Assembly: GCA_008711135.1 (NCBI GenBank)
Contig: VUAW01000009.1
Coordinates: 1-64,000 of the forward strand
DNA length: 64,000 bases
Reading direction: 5' to 3'
Source of the DNA: Rhodobacteraceae bacterium LNNU 3342
Lineage (GTDB): Bacteria; Pseudomonadota; Alphaproteobacteria; Rhodobacterales; Rhodobacteraceae
Each line of letters begins with the position of its first letter. The stretch's first letter is position 1. The position numbers were made by a program, and so were the translations under genes. The notes under the pieces were generated by a model. The model had not been told where the DNA came from and made no database searches. It saw nothing but the letters and a program-made list of their open reading frames with translations. Positions 1 through 8,823 of this stretch are shown one piece after another.

Positions 1-318
1 GTGGTGTTCGACGTTCGCCTGGATCACGTTGGCCAACTGCCCCGGCTGCGGGAACAAATGATGCGCCGGCTGGCGAGACTTGTGGTGCGTCCAGTGGGCG
101 CAGATGCCGAGGTGGTGTTCACCGCCCTCCGCGGCCGGTTGCAGCGTAACCGGCCCAGTCGCCTGGCCGTTTATGCGACCTTTGGCGGGGACACGCCTGC
201 GCTTTATGCCTATGAACGGGCCGGACGACACCATCATGGGGTGCTGCCGGCGCCGCTTGATCCGGCAGCGGCGCGAGCGTTCAGGGCAGACGGTATCGGG
301 CTTATCCAGGCTACCTGA
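1..318 (+). CDS. Unknown protein, 3' part of a gene cut by the window edge
   Basis: The frame is open from the first base, so the gene probably starts to the left of the window; only the last ~105 residues are seen, ending at a TGA at 316-318. The visible part is rich in Arg and Ala, shows no membrane segment, and ends in a short Gly/Ile/Gln tail. I recognise no family. It converges on the polysaccharide-locus aminotransferase, and a strong hairpin separates the two. Its position at the end of the exopolysaccharide cluster makes a polysaccharide-related role possible, but that is only context. Confidence 0.5.
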   Translation: MVFDVRLDHVGQLPRLREQMMRRLARLVVRPVGADAEVVFTALRGRLQRNRPSRLAVYATFGGDTPALYAYERAGRHHHGVLPAPLDPAAARAFRADGIGLIQAT

Positions 319-324
319 CAAGAA

Positions 325-352
325 CAGGCCGCCGCGGATGAGCGGCGGCCTG
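325..352. terminator. Bidirectional hairpin terminator between convergent genes
   Basis: A perfect 11-bp GC-rich stem (325-335 with 342-352) has a 6-base loop GGATGA. It lies in the 52-bp gap between the stops of two convergent genes. Flanking T-runs are weak (TTCTTGTC on the minus-strand side), so its use as an intrinsic terminator is likely but not certain. Confidence 0.65.
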
Positions 353-370
353 AGACTGTTGCAAGCCGGA

Positions 371-1546
371 TCAGGCGGGTTCGCCCACAGCTTGTTTCAG
401 GTTCCGGCAGGACAGGATCGCATCACGCAGCGCCGCGACGACCCTGTCCTGAACCTCATCCGTCATCTGCGCGTAAAGCGGCAGCAGGATCGAGTGATCA
501 CGCGCCCGTTCCGACTCCCACAGTGGATGGCGGCGGGGCAGGTCGGCATGGGCGTCTTCCAGATGGATGCACATGATGCCGCGCCGCGTGGCGATGCCCT
601 GGTCGAGCATGGATTGCATGATCCGCACCTGGTCCAGTCCTGCGTCAAGCGCCACGCAATAGCTTTGCCAGTTCGACCGTGCCCATTCCGGCTCTTGCGG
701 TGGGGTAATCCCTTCCACATCCGCCAGAAGCGCGTGATAGCGCGCGGCCAGCGCCCGCCGCCGCGACAGGATGTCGGGTAGCCGCTTCAACTGCTGCCGC
801 CCAATGGCCGCCTGAATGTCGGTCATGCGGTAGTTGTAGCCCTGCACCGGATAATCCTCGAAGATGACCGAGGCGCTGCTATGGCGTTTTGTGTCCGACA
901 CCGACATGCCGTGCTGCCGCCACAGCCGGAACTTGCGATCCAGTTCGGGGTCCGAAGTGGTCAGCATCCCCCCTTCGCCGGTAGTGATGACCTTGCGCGG
1001 ATGGAATGAGAAACAGGCCACATCCCCGACCGGCACCCCGATCCTGACCCACTGGCCGTCGATCCGGATTTCGGACCCGATCGCGCAGGCGGCATCCTCG
1101 ATCACTGGGATGCCCAGCGGCCGCGCGACGGCCATCACCCCTGCCAGGTCACAGGGCATGCCGATCTGGTGTACGCAAAGGATCGCTCGGGTCCTGTGCG
1201 TTATAGCGCGGGCAATTTCGGCCGGGTCGATGTTGTAGGTGCCGGGCGCGACGTCGACGAACACCGGGACACCGCCGCACTGGCGGATCGCATTGGCCGA
1301 GGCGATGAAGGAATGGCTGACGGTGATGACCTCGTCCCCGGGGCCAATCTCCAACCCCAGCAGCGCAAGGTGCAGCGCCGTGGTGCAGTTCGATACCGCG
1401 CAGGCATAGGCAGCGCCCACGTATTCGGCGAACTCAGCCTCGAACGCGGCCACCTGCGGGCCCTGCGACAGCCAGCCTGACAGGACGGCGGCGCTTGCCG
1501 CCTCGGCCTCTTCGGTGCCAAGGAAGGGCTGGGCGATCGGGATCAT
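371..1546 (-). CDS. DegT/DnrJ/EryC1/StrS aminotransferase (nucleotide-sugar)
   Basis: This is a 391-aa PLP-dependent aminotransferase of the family that aminates keto-sugars bound to UDP or dTDP. It shows the family fold signatures: the GWLSQGP N-terminal segment (24-30), the VIEDAA segment with the PLP-N1-binding Asp near 151, and the Schiff-base Lys near 185 in SFHPRKVITTGEGG. The start at 1546 makes a 4-bp ATGA overlap with the upstream epimerase gene; a longer reading to 1591 would run inside that gene and is disfavoured. It is the last gene of the minus-strand polysaccharide operon. With the NeuD/PglD-like acyltransferase at 13.6-14.2 kb it could make an N-acetylated amino sugar of the 4-amino type; the substrate is inferred. 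Confidence 0.9.
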   Translation of the reverse strand: MIPIAQPFLGTEEAEAASAAVLSGWLSQGPQVAAFEAEFAEYVGAAYACAVSNCTTALHLALLGLEIGPGDEVITVSHSFIASANAIRQCGGVPVFVDVAPGTYNIDPAEIARAITHRTRAILCVHQIGMPCDLAGVMAVARPLGIPVIEDAACAIGSEIRIDGQWVRIGVPVGDVACFSFHPRKVITTGEGGMLTTSDPELDRKFRLWRQHGMSVSDTKRHSSASVIFEDYPVQGYNYRMTDIQAAIGRQQLKRLPDILSRRRALAARYHALLADVEGITPPQEPEWARSNWQSYCVALDAGLDQVRIMQSMLDQGIATRRGIMCIHLEDAHADLPRRHPLWESERARDHSILLPLYAQMTDEVQDRVVAALRDAILSCRNLKQAVGEPA

Positions 1547-2553
1547 GACGCGGCTCCGGCTGCGGCTTCGGTCAGGGCGGCTGCGCGCCACCAGGCGATC
1601 AGGTCCTGGATGCCCTGTTCGCGGGGGATCGAGGCGCGGAAACCCAGTTGTTCCGCTGCCGCCGTGACCGAGGCGATGCGACGCGGGACCGGGTTGACGG
1701 CGCGCTCGGCCTCATGCACCGGCGTCAGGTCCGGGCGGCCCATTCCGGCGGCAATCAGCCCCGCCAGTTCCAGAAGCGACGTTTCCGTCCCGCTGCCGAT
1801 GTTGAAGACGGTGTCCGTGGCATCGGCCTTGGCCGCCAGGATGTTCGCGCGGGCCACGTCGCGCACGTCGATCATGTCCATCGTCTGGAGCCCGTCGCCA
1901 AAGATGATCGGCGGCTCGCCCCGCGCGACGCGTTCCATCCAGCGCACCATCACCTCGGTATAGCGGCCGTGGATGTCCATGCGCGGGCCATAGACGTTGA
2001 AGTAGCGCATGGCCACATAGTCCAGCCCGTACATGTCGTTGAACGACCGCAGCAGACCTTCGCCGAACGACTTGGCAGCCCCGTAAAGCGTGCGGTTGCC
2101 ATAGGGATGATGCGCCTCGGTCGTCGGGAATTCAGTCGCCATGCCATAGATCGAGGCAGAGGACGCCATCACCACCTTGCGCGTCCCGCAGGCGCGGCAC
2201 AGCTGCAGAAGGTCATAGGTTGCGCCCACCATGATGGCCATCGCTTCGTCCGGGGCTTCGGCGCAGTGGGTGATGCGCAAGGCCGCTTGGTGAAAGACCG
2301 TATCGGTACCCGTCACCAGCCGCCGCATCAACGCGCCGTCGCGGATATCGCCCTGCACCAGCGTCAGCCGCCCGCTTCCGATCGCGCCTGCGAGGTTCTC
2401 TACCCGCCCGCGGATCATGTTGTCGATGACGATCACCTCGCTGCAGCCCTCGGCCAGCAGCAGATCGACAATATGCGATCCGACAAAGCCTGCACCCCCG
2501 GTCACGAGGATGCGCTTGCCCGCCAGGATGTTCGTGTTGGCAGTCATGTTCAT
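1543..2553 (-). CDS. NAD-dependent epimerase/dehydratase (extended SDR, nucleotide-sugar)
   Basis: This 336-aa extended short-chain dehydrogenase has an N-terminal Rossmann motif TGGAGFVGSH at about 18-27, SSAS at 131-134 and the catalytic pair Y157-x3-K161 (YGAAK), as in UDP-glucose/UDP-GlcNAc 4-epimerases and 4,6-dehydratases. Which reaction it performs cannot be told from motifs; the R-Y-F-N-V-Y-G-P segment is common to epimerases and dehydratases. It lies between two DegT aminotransferase genes, and a keto-sugar intermediate from such an enzyme is what a DegT aminotransferase needs. Its stop overlaps the downstream aminotransferase start by ATGA. Upstream there is a 6-bp gap to the other aminotransferase. 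Confidence 0.9.
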   Translation of the reverse strand: MNMTANTNILAGKRILVTGGAGFVGSHIVDLLLAEGCSEVIVIDNMIRGRVENLAGAIGSGRLTLVQGDIRDGALMRRLVTGTDTVFHQAALRITHCAEAPDEAMAIMVGATYDLLQLCRACGTRKVVMASSASIYGMATEFPTTEAHHPYGNRTLYGAAKSFGEGLLRSFNDMYGLDYVAMRYFNVYGPRMDIHGRYTEVMVRWMERVARGEPPIIFGDGLQTMDMIDVRDVARANILAAKADATDTVFNIGSGTETSLLELAGLIAAGMGRPDLTPVHEAERAVNPVPRRIASVTAAAEQLGFRASIPREQGIQDLIAWWRAAALTEAAAGAAS

Positions 2554-2559
2554 GTCCTT

Positions 2560-3675
2560 TCAGGCCAGCGCCGCGACCGGGCGGCTGGCGGCAAGCAGGT
2601 TCACCATCTCGATCACCTTGCGGACGTCCTGCCCGGCCAGTTCCGGATAGATCGGCAGGGACAGCATGCGCGTGGCCAGCGCCTCTGACACGGGAAAGTC
2701 CCCGGCGCGGTAGCCAAGGTTCATGTAGGCCGGCTGCAGATGCACCGGGCGCGGATAGTGGATGCCGGTGGCGATACCGCCGTTCTGCAGGTTGGCCTGC
2801 AGCGTGTCGCGATCGTCGGTCAGGATGGCATAGACGTGGCAGACGTGGTCCGCACCAAAGGGACCGGCTGCCCGGCCAATCGATGGGTCAAGCCCGGTGT
2901 CATAGGCATTGGCGATCGCCCGGCGGGCCGCGTTCCAGCCTGCAAGCCGGGGCAGCTTGACGCCCAGCGCCGCGCCTTGGATCGCGTCCATGCGATAGTT
3001 GAAGCCGTGCATGACGTGGTTGTACTTGCCCATCTGGCCCCAGTCGCGAAGCGCGCGGATGCGGGCTGCAATTTCGGCGCTGTCGGTGGTAACCGCGCCG
3101 CCTTCGCCACAGGCGCCAAGATTCTTGCCCGGGTAGAAGCTGAAGCAGCCGATGTCGCCCAACCCACCGGCCTTTCGGCCGCGCATGGCGCCGTGGGCCT
3201 GTGCCGCATCCTCGATCACCGGAATGCCGTGGCGGCGGGCAATGGCCGTGATCGCCTCCATGTCAGCGAGCCGCCCGTGAAGGTGCACGGGCATGATCGC
3301 GCGGGTGCGGGGCGTGATGGCGGCTTCGAGCTGGGTCGGGTCCATCGTCCAGGTCACGGGATCGACATCCACGAATACCGGCTTGCCCCCGGCATAGAGG
3401 ATCGCGGCCACCGTGGCGACAAACGTGGCGGGAACGGTGATGACCTCGTCCCCCGGCTCCACCCCCGCGGCCAGAAGCGCCAGATGCAGCGCCGAGGTGC
3501 CGGAGCTTACCGCGACCGCGTGGTTGGTGCCGCAGAAGCGGGCGAAGTTCTCCTCGAAGGCCTCCACCGGCTCGCCCACCACATAGTTGCAGCTGCGCAG
3601 GGCCGCCAGCACGGCTTCCTCAAGTTCCGGGCCGATGCTGCGGTATTGTGCGCGAAGATCAAGGAACGGGATCAT
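2560..3675 (-). CDS. DegT/DnrJ family aminotransferase, WbpE-like
   Basis: This 371-aa PLP aminotransferase starts [11 protein letters not shown], a typical beginning for WbpE/DegT proteins that work on 3-keto-UDP-uronic acids. The Asp near 156 (VIEDAAQAHG) and the Schiff-base Lys near 184 (SFYPGKNLGACGEGG) are present. The start at 3675 overlaps the stop of the Gfo/Idh oxidoreductase by ATGA, so translation is probably coupled; the open frame continues to 3870 but only by running inside the neighbour. With the adjacent dehydrogenase and hexapeptide acyltransferase it forms the WbpB-WbpE-WbpD trio known from Pseudomonas aeruginosa for 2,3-diamino-uronic acids. The specific substrate is inferred. 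Confidence 0.9.
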   Translation of the reverse strand: MIPFLDLRAQYRSIGPELEEAVLAALRSCNYVVGEPVEAFEENFARFCGTNHAVAVSSGTSALHLALLAAGVEPGDEVITVPATFVATVAAILYAGGKPVFVDVDPVTWTMDPTQLEAAITPRTRAIMPVHLHGRLADMEAITAIARRHGIPVIEDAAQAHGAMRGRKAGGLGDIGCFSFYPGKNLGACGEGGAVTTDSAEIAARIRALRDWGQMGKYNHVMHGFNYRMDAIQGAALGVKLPRLAGWNAARRAIANAYDTGLDPSIGRAAGPFGADHVCHVYAILTDDRDTLQANLQNGGIATGIHYPRPVHLQPAYMNLGYRAGDFPVSEALATRMLSLPIYPELAGQDVRKVIEMVNLLAASRPVAALA

Positions 3676-4691
3676 GACGCTTCCTTCAGGTTGACAAGTT
3701 CGACGGGTTGGCCGCGCATCCGGGTCGACTGACTGGCCGCGGCAAGCAGTTCGACCACGCGCAGACCGCTGAGACCGCTGGTCAGGGGCATGGCCCCGGT
3801 GCTGACACAGCGGGCGAATTCCTGCATTTCGGTGACAAGGGCTTCCTTGGAGGACAGGGCGGGCGCCCACATGTCGCCCAGCCGGTAGGACACCATGCCC
3901 TCGTACCCCGCGTCACCGGACATCGCGCCGCGGTCATAGACCTTGACCTTTTCGCTGGTCTGCATGTCGTCATAGATGACCATGCGGCGGCTGCCGCCGA
4001 TCAGCGTCTGGCGGATCTTGACCGGCGACAGCCAGTTGACGTTCAGATGCGCCATCGCTCCGTTGCTGTAATAGATCGACAGATGCGCCATGTTTTCCGG
4101 GCTGTCGGGCACAAAGCCCGCCGCGCTGGCGGAAATGGCCACGGGATCGGCGTCCAGCAGGTAGTCCATGATCGCGAAATCATGCACCGCAAGATCCCAG
4201 ATCACGTTCACGTCCCGCTGGAACAGGCCAAGGTTCACCCGGGTCGAGTCATAGTAATAGACATCGCCCATTTCCCCCTGGTCAATCAGGTTGCGGATGG
4301 TCTGGATGGCCGGGGTATAGACGAAGGTGTGATCCACCATCAGGACAAGCGAACGGCGCTGTGCCTCCTCGACAAGGCGCGTTGCCTTCAAGGGCGTTTC
4401 GGCCATGGGCTTTTCTACAAGGACATGCTTGCCTGCCCGCAACGCGGCCATCGCGATGTCGAAATGAGTGCTGACCGGGGTTGCGATCAGGACTGCATCG
4501 ACCGCGGGATCGGCCACCAGCGTTTCCCAGTCCGGCACCAGCCGCGCCGCCGGGTGGCGCTGGGCGGCACGTTCCCGCGCCTTGGGCGAAAAGTCCGCGA
4601 TCATCTCGACCAGCAGCCCTTCGGTTTCAGAAGCCGCCCGCGCGAGGTTTGGGCCCCAGTAACCGTAGCCTACGACACCGACGCGGATCAT
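3672..4691 (-). CDS. Gfo/Idh/MocA family oxidoreductase, WbpB-like
   Basis: This 339-aa protein has an N-terminal NAD(P)-binding fold (GYGYWGPN at 8-15) and the family EKP motif at 93-95 (VEKPMAET), followed by the alpha/beta substrate domain. Family members oxidise a sugar ring hydroxyl; next to an aminotransferase and an N-acyltransferase the expected reaction is 3-oxidation of UDP-N-acetylglucosaminuronate (WbpB-like). It overlaps both neighbours by ATGA, the tightest part of the operon. The UDP-GlcNAc 6-dehydrogenase that would supply the uronic acid is not in the window. Confidence 0.88.
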   Translation of the reverse strand: MIRVGVVGYGYWGPNLARAASETEGLLVEMIADFSPKARERAAQRHPAARLVPDWETLVADPAVDAVLIATPVSTHFDIAMAALRAGKHVLVEKPMAETPLKATRLVEEAQRRSLVLMVDHTFVYTPAIQTIRNLIDQGEMGDVYYYDSTRVNLGLFQRDVNVIWDLAVHDFAIMDYLLDADPVAISASAAGFVPDSPENMAHLSIYYSNGAMAHLNVNWLSPVKIRQTLIGGSRRMVIYDDMQTSEKVKVYDRGAMSGDAGYEGMVSYRLGDMWAPALSSKEALVTEMQEFARCVSTGAMPLTSGLSGLRVVELLAAASQSTRMRGQPVELVNLKEAS

Positions 4692-5203
4692 GAAGCTGCC
4701 TCCGTTTCTGCCAGTTCCTGATGCTGTTGACGGCGGTCGCGCGCATCACCGATGATCCGCGCGGGCACGCCCGCGACGACCGCGAAATCCGGCACGTCGC
4801 GCGTCACGACGGCCCCCGCCCCGATCAGGGCGCCCCGGCCGATGGTCACGCCGCAGACGATGGTCGCGTTCGACCCGATCGCGGCCCCGTGACCCACGAG
4901 GGTCGGTTCGCAGGTCCAGTCGCCGTCGCGCTGGACCGATCCGTCGTCATTGGTGCTTTGGGGATAGCGGTCGTTGGTGAATATGACCCCGTGGCCTACA
5001 AACACCCCGTCCTGCAGGGTCACGCCCTCGCACAGGAACGAGTGGGACGAGATCTTGCAGCGGGCGCCGATGACGCAGTTCTTCTGGATCTCGACAAAGG
5101 GGCCGACGCGGCTGCCGGGGCCAATGCTGCATCCATAAAGGTTCACCAGGTCCGGGTGCGTGATCAGCACCCCGTCGGCAGTGTTGCAATTCGTGATTGG
5201 CAT
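4688..5203 (-). CDS. Left-handed beta-helix N-acyltransferase, WbpD-like
   Basis: This 171-aa protein is built of hexapeptide repeats ([LIV]-G-x4) from about residue 20 to the end, the fold of trimeric acetyl-CoA-dependent sugar acyltransferases. It ends in the usual GVPARIIG-type cap. In the WbpB/E/D pathway this enzyme acetylates the 3-amino group added by the aminotransferase. The start at 5203 is supported by a GGGGA Shine-Dalgarno about 6 bases upstream. It is the first gene after a ~180-bp non-coding stretch that contains two hairpins, so this sugar sub-operon may be expressed separately from the transport genes upstream. Confidence 0.87.
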   Translation of the reverse strand: MPITNCNTADGVLITHPDLVNLYGCSIGPGSRVGPFVEIQKNCVIGARCKISSHSFLCEGVTLQDGVFVGHGVIFTNDRYPQSTNDDGSVQRDGDWTCEPTLVGHGAAIGSNATIVCGVTIGRGALIGAGAVVTRDVPDFAVVAGVPARIIGDARDRRQQHQELAETEAAS

Positions 5204-5280
5204 CCAATGTCCCCATGATCAGAGAGTTGCCTGGCGGAAGGGCGCTTGCGCCGTTGGCGGCGCCGCTGCGTCGCGGCATG

Positions 5281-5311
5281 TCCAAGGCTAGACGGAATCC
5301 CCGGCCTTGGA
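5281..5311. repeat. 8-bp inverted repeat in leader of the sugar-synthesis sub-operon
   Basis: TCCAAGGC at 5281-5288 and GCCTTGGA at 5304-5311 are perfectly complementary around a 15-base spacer. It lies 78-108 bases upstream of the acyltransferase start on the minus strand. It could be an operator or an RNA hairpin; no T-run follows it. Confidence 0.35.
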
Positions 5312-5343
5312 ACCGCGCCAATGGGCTAAGCGGGGGGTAGGCC

Positions 5344-5381
5344 GCGGCGGCTGCCCTTAGCCGAAAGGGCAGATTCGCCGC
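5344..5381 (-). terminator. Two-part hairpin after the Wzc-like gene
   Basis: An inner 8-bp stem (CTGCCCTT 5351-5358 with AAGGGCAG 5365-5372) is extended by a 6-bp outer stem (GCGGCG 5344-5349 with CGCCGC 5376-5381) across a small bulge. It lies 7-44 bases past the stop of the co-polymerase gene. No T-tract follows on the minus strand, so it may be a partial terminator or an mRNA-stabilising element instead. Confidence 0.4.
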
Positions 5382-5387
5382 GCCGGG

Positions 5388-7559
5388 TCAGCCGGTGCGG
5401 TACTTGCGCAATTCAGGCGCGAACAGCCCCGCATCCTTGAAGCCATACAGCGCAAGCCGCCGCGGGTTGACCTGGTTCATCGTCAGCAGGATCTGCGAGG
5501 CCCCGGCCTCGGCCAGCCGTTCGGCGGCAAGTTCCACCAGGTTGCGCTGCGTCTTGCCCCATTCGATCACCATGACCGTCTGTGACGTGATCCCCGCCAG
5601 CGAGGTGGTGTCCGTGGTCGCCACCGCGGGCGCGGCATCGAAGATCACGATCTGGTTGTGCTTGCGCGCGCGCTGGACGACCTCCAGCCCGCCCAGAAGC
5701 CTTGTGCGGCTGCTGGGCATGGCGGTCCCGAGGGGGATGTAGTCGATGCCGGTCACCGGGTCGTGGCGGATCAGGTCGTCAAACTCTGCCTCGTTCGCCA
5801 GGTAGTCGGCATAGCCGGGGCTGGCCTCTGTTCCGAAATGGGCGTGGACGCTGCCGCAGGAGGTATCGGCATCCACCAGCAGGACCGAATGACCCTGCCG
5901 GACAAGCTCTGTCGCGAGGGCCAGCGCCACAAGGGACTTCCCTTCGTTGGGCAGGGCCGAGGTGACGAGCATCGAGGCCGGCATCTTGCCCCCATTGGCC
6001 TGTTCCGCCGAAAGGATAAGCCAGCGCACCGCATCGACGAATGTCTCGTCCTGCCGCCGGCGTACCCGTTCCGCCCGGCTCATGCCGCCCCGGCGCTGCA
6101 GGATCGGGATCATCCCGGCGGCGGTAGCCTGCGGGATCGCCGCGATCTGCTTCTGGCTGCGAAGGCTGCGGTCAAGCATTTCCCGGATGCAGGCGACCGT
6201 CACTCCGGCTGCCAGCGCGGCCAGCGCCCCCGCCAGCAGGTAGAACTTGCGCCCCCGCCCGTCCGGCGCGCGCGGCACCGAGGCCGGTGACAGGATCTCG
6301 GCCTCGGCCAGCGGCAGCAAACCTTCCGTCACAATGGTACGCTGTTGCTGTTCAAGCGCCACGAGCGCGGCCCTTTCGCGATCGAGATCGGCCGTCATCA
6401 CCTCGTATTCGGTCTCGGCGGCGGCCATCCGGGACAGCCTGTCCCGCACGGTTTGAAGCTCGGCGTACAGCACGGCCTCTTCCTCCGCAAGCCCGGCCAG
6501 CCGGGCGTCGAGTGCCTGGATGTAACCAGCATTTTCAGTGCGAATCGCCTCTTGCGTCTCTTCGATCGCGGCGCGGGCGCTGACGACATCGGGATGCCGT
6601 TCGCCATAGATCTGCAGAAGGCGGGCAAGTTCCCGGCGTTGCAGTTGCAGATCACGGCGGATGCCAACGGACATGCCGGCGCCGATCGGGTCCGAGTCTA
6701 TCGTCACCTCGCGCCCGGCTTCAAGTTCCGCCCGCATTGCGCGCAGGTCCGATTGCTGGCGCCGCAGTTCCGCCTCCCGGTTGCCAAGCGCCGAGATCCG
6801 GTACATCGCCTCGAGCTGGAAGTTCGCGGACATCGGGCCGTTTTCGGCCCGGAAGCTGCGGTTGGCGGCCTCCATCTCTGTGACGCGGTCGGCCTGTTCG
6901 GCGATCCGCCGGGCAAGCCAGCTGTCCGCCTGATCCACCTGGGCACGAAGCTGTTCGCCCCGCGCGGCAAGATAGACACGCACCAGCGCGTTGGGGATCT
7001 GCGCGGCAAGTTCCGGGTCGAGCGACCGGAACCCGATTTCAAGCACGTTGGTCTGTCCGTTCCGCCGCACGCTCAGGGCCTCATAGAAGTTGTTGATGAC
7101 GGCATCCTGGGGGTTCGCCTCTGTCGGCGGCGGGGGTGGCGATACCAGCCCCAGCCTCTGCAACAGCGGCGGGCGTGGCGGCGGGTTGAATTCCTCGGAT
7201 TCGGCAAGGCCGAACTCGGCGATCACTTCTGCGACGTTCTTCTGCGCCACCAGCCTTTCTACCTCGATCGCCAGGTCAAGCGCGGTTGCCGACTGCATGG
7301 CAAGCGTCGCAGGCGGCGGGCGGTGGATCAGCAGCCGGAGCTGCGCGAAATATGTCCGCTCCATCATCATGATGAAGGGTAACTGCACCGCAAGAAGCAG
7401 CCCGCCGACCACCGTGATCAGAACCATCTGGCGCCTGATAAGCCGCAGGAAGGCAAGCAGGTCGATTTCGTCCTCGACCTGCCGCACGGGCGGGGGCGCA
7501 GCCATGCTGAGACGCGACCGCATCGGCTTGCCGCCCCCATGATCCAAGGCGGCGGTCAT
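5388..7559 (-). CDS. Polysaccharide co-polymerase / Wzc-ExoP-like protein with degenerate BY-kinase domain
   Basis: This 723-aa inner-membrane protein of the Wzz/GumC/ExoP type controls chain length and links polymerisation to export. A first membrane segment lies at about 45-66 and a second at about 438-458, with a long periplasmic coiled-coil region (roughly 200-410) and a Pro-rich patch (126-148) between. The cytoplasmic CpsD-like ATPase domain keeps Walker A (TSALPNEGKS, ~530-540) and a Walker B-like IVIFDAAP. The A' motif is VLLVDADTSC, lacking the Arg usual in bacterial tyrosine kinases, and the C-terminus has only two tyrosines instead of a Tyr-rich tail. It overlaps the upstream glycosyltransferase by ATGA. 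Confidence 0.88.
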   Translation of the reverse strand: MTAALDHGGGKPMRSRLSMAAPPPVRQVEDEIDLLAFLRLIRRQMVLITVVGGLLLAVQLPFIMMMERTYFAQLRLLIHRPPPATLAMQSATALDLAIEVERLVAQKNVAEVIAEFGLAESEEFNPPPRPPLLQRLGLVSPPPPPTEANPQDAVINNFYEALSVRRNGQTNVLEIGFRSLDPELAAQIPNALVRVYLAARGEQLRAQVDQADSWLARRIAEQADRVTEMEAANRSFRAENGPMSANFQLEAMYRISALGNREAELRRQQSDLRAMRAELEAGREVTIDSDPIGAGMSVGIRRDLQLQRRELARLLQIYGERHPDVVSARAAIEETQEAIRTENAGYIQALDARLAGLAEEEAVLYAELQTVRDRLSRMAAAETEYEVMTADLDRERAALVALEQQQRTIVTEGLLPLAEAEILSPASVPRAPDGRGRKFYLLAGALAALAAGVTVACIREMLDRSLRSQKQIAAIPQATAAGMIPILQRRGGMSRAERVRRRQDETFVDAVRWLILSAEQANGGKMPASMLVTSALPNEGKSLVALALATELVRQGHSVLLVDADTSCGSVHAHFGTEASPGYADYLANEAEFDDLIRHDPVTGIDYIPLGTAMPSSRTRLLGGLEVVQRARKHNQIVIFDAAPAVATTDTTSLAGITSQTVMVIEWGKTQRNLVELAAERLAEAGASQILLTMNQVNPRRLALYGFKDAGLFAPELRKYRTG

Positions 7560-8659
7560 CGCGCACCCGCCGGGGCAAGATCCCTGGCCCCCAGGTCCTG
7601 ATAGATGTCCTGAAGCCGGGTCATGTAAGCCTCCATGCTGAAATGATCGATAAAACGATTGCGTCCCTGCCGGGACAGGGTGGCGCGGTGGACCGGGTCG
7701 GCGACAAGGTCAGCCAGCGTCCGCGCAAGAGCCTTGGCGTCGCCCGGCGGAACAAATACGCCGGTTTCCCCGTCCACGATGACCTCTTCATGGGCGCCGA
7801 CAGGGGTGGTGACCACTGTCAGCCCGTGGGCCAGCCCCTCCAGCACCGCCATGGCCAGCCCTTCGGCATGCGAGGGCAGGACAAGGATGTCAGCCGCGCG
7901 GCAGAGCGCCCGCACCGCCTCTTCGTCGACCCAGCCGGGAAGCGATACCCGGTCGGCCAGCCCGAGATCCGCAACCTGACGTTGGTAATCTTCAACCGGG
8001 CCGTCGCCCGCCAGAACCGCCGTCCAGCCCCCGGCCGCCATTTCGGTCGAGGCAAGCGCGGCGAGGAGTTCCGGCACGCCTTTCCGTTCGCTCAACCGGC
8101 CAAGGAACAGGATCCGGGCAGGGCCTTCGGCCGCCTGCGGCCGTTCGCCCGGATCGGGCACGGCGTTGTTCAGGGTCTCGATCCTGTCCTGTGGGACGCG
8201 CAGGCGATCATGGGCGACGGCGCAGTCGCGCTTGCCGAGCACGATCACGCGCTGGGCGCCCCGGAACATCCGCCTGATGGCCCGCTGCTGCCACGGGGGC
8301 CGACGCGCGACATCCGCGGCATAATCGTAATCATGCAGGTGGAGCACATGCACCGCCCCCAACAGCCGCGCCGCCTGCGTCAGGACAAGCTTGCGCACGG
8401 TGCTGCCGCGCCCGGCGATGTGGATGTGGTGGATGCGGTCCGGCGCGATCACCCGATCCGCCGCCATCGCGGCAACAGCCGCCGCCAGCCGCAAGAGCGA
8501 TCCCGGCATCCGGAGCCGCGGGCCACGGGTGTCGGTGATCAGGTGCCGGTCGCTATCGGCCGCGGCCGCGTCGGTGACATAGCCGACCAGGCGGCCAATG
8601 CCGCCGCCGCTTTCGCGCCCGCCCGGGCAATAATGGCGGACACGCGCAGGGATGGTCAT
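7556..8659 (-). CDS. Glycosyltransferase family 4
   Basis: This 367-aa GT-B glycosyltransferase has an N-terminal RHYCPGGRESGGGIGR acceptor-site loop. Its C-terminal domain carries ILFLGRLSERKG and the E-x7-E donor motif region (HAEGLAMAVLEGLAHG), which retaining GT4 enzymes use for nucleotide-sugar binding. The start at 8659 was chosen because a strong GGAGGAG Shine-Dalgarno lies about 7 bases upstream; an in-frame codon at 8707 has no comparable site. It presumably adds one sugar of the repeat unit at the cytoplasmic membrane. Its start overlaps the stop of a possible 18-codon ORF. Confidence 0.9.
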   Translation of the reverse strand: MTIPARVRHYCPGGRESGGGIGRLVGYVTDAAAADSDRHLITDTRGPRLRMPGSLLRLAAAVAAMAADRVIAPDRIHHIHIAGRGSTVRKLVLTQAARLLGAVHVLHLHDYDYAADVARRPPWQQRAIRRMFRGAQRVIVLGKRDCAVAHDRLRVPQDRIETLNNAVPDPGERPQAAEGPARILFLGRLSERKGVPELLAALASTEMAAGGWTAVLAGDGPVEDYQRQVADLGLADRVSLPGWVDEEAVRALCRAADILVLPSHAEGLAMAVLEGLAHGLTVVTTPVGAHEEVIVDGETGVFVPPGDAKALARTLADLVADPVHRATLSRQGRNRFIDHFSMEAYMTRLQDIYQDLGARDLAPAGAR

Positions 8660-8712
8660 GCTGCTTCTCCTCCGCAGATGACGGCGCCGGCTGTCTGGAT
8701 GGTGCACGTCAT
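8656..8712 (-). CDS. Possible 18-codon leader ORF in front of a glycosyltransferase
   Basis: ATG at 8712 is preceded by GGAG 5-6 bases upstream. The frame reads MTCTIQTAGAVICGGEAA and stops in a TGA that overlaps the ATG of the glycosyltransferase, the same ATGA junction seen at other joints of this operon. It fills part of the 164-bp space 8660-8823, which otherwise shows no gene. It could be a coupling peptide or chance; there is no homology to call on. Confidence 0.25.
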   Translation of the reverse strand: MTCTIQTAGAVICGGEAA

Positions 8713-8823
8713 GGTTTCTCCGCGTTCGGCTGCCGCCATTGCCGCGGCAGAGGGCAGCCTGAGTTTGAAAGTCGGCACGAACTCACGCAAGCAGCCGCCC
8801 GGGCAGCGAAATCATCCTTTTGG

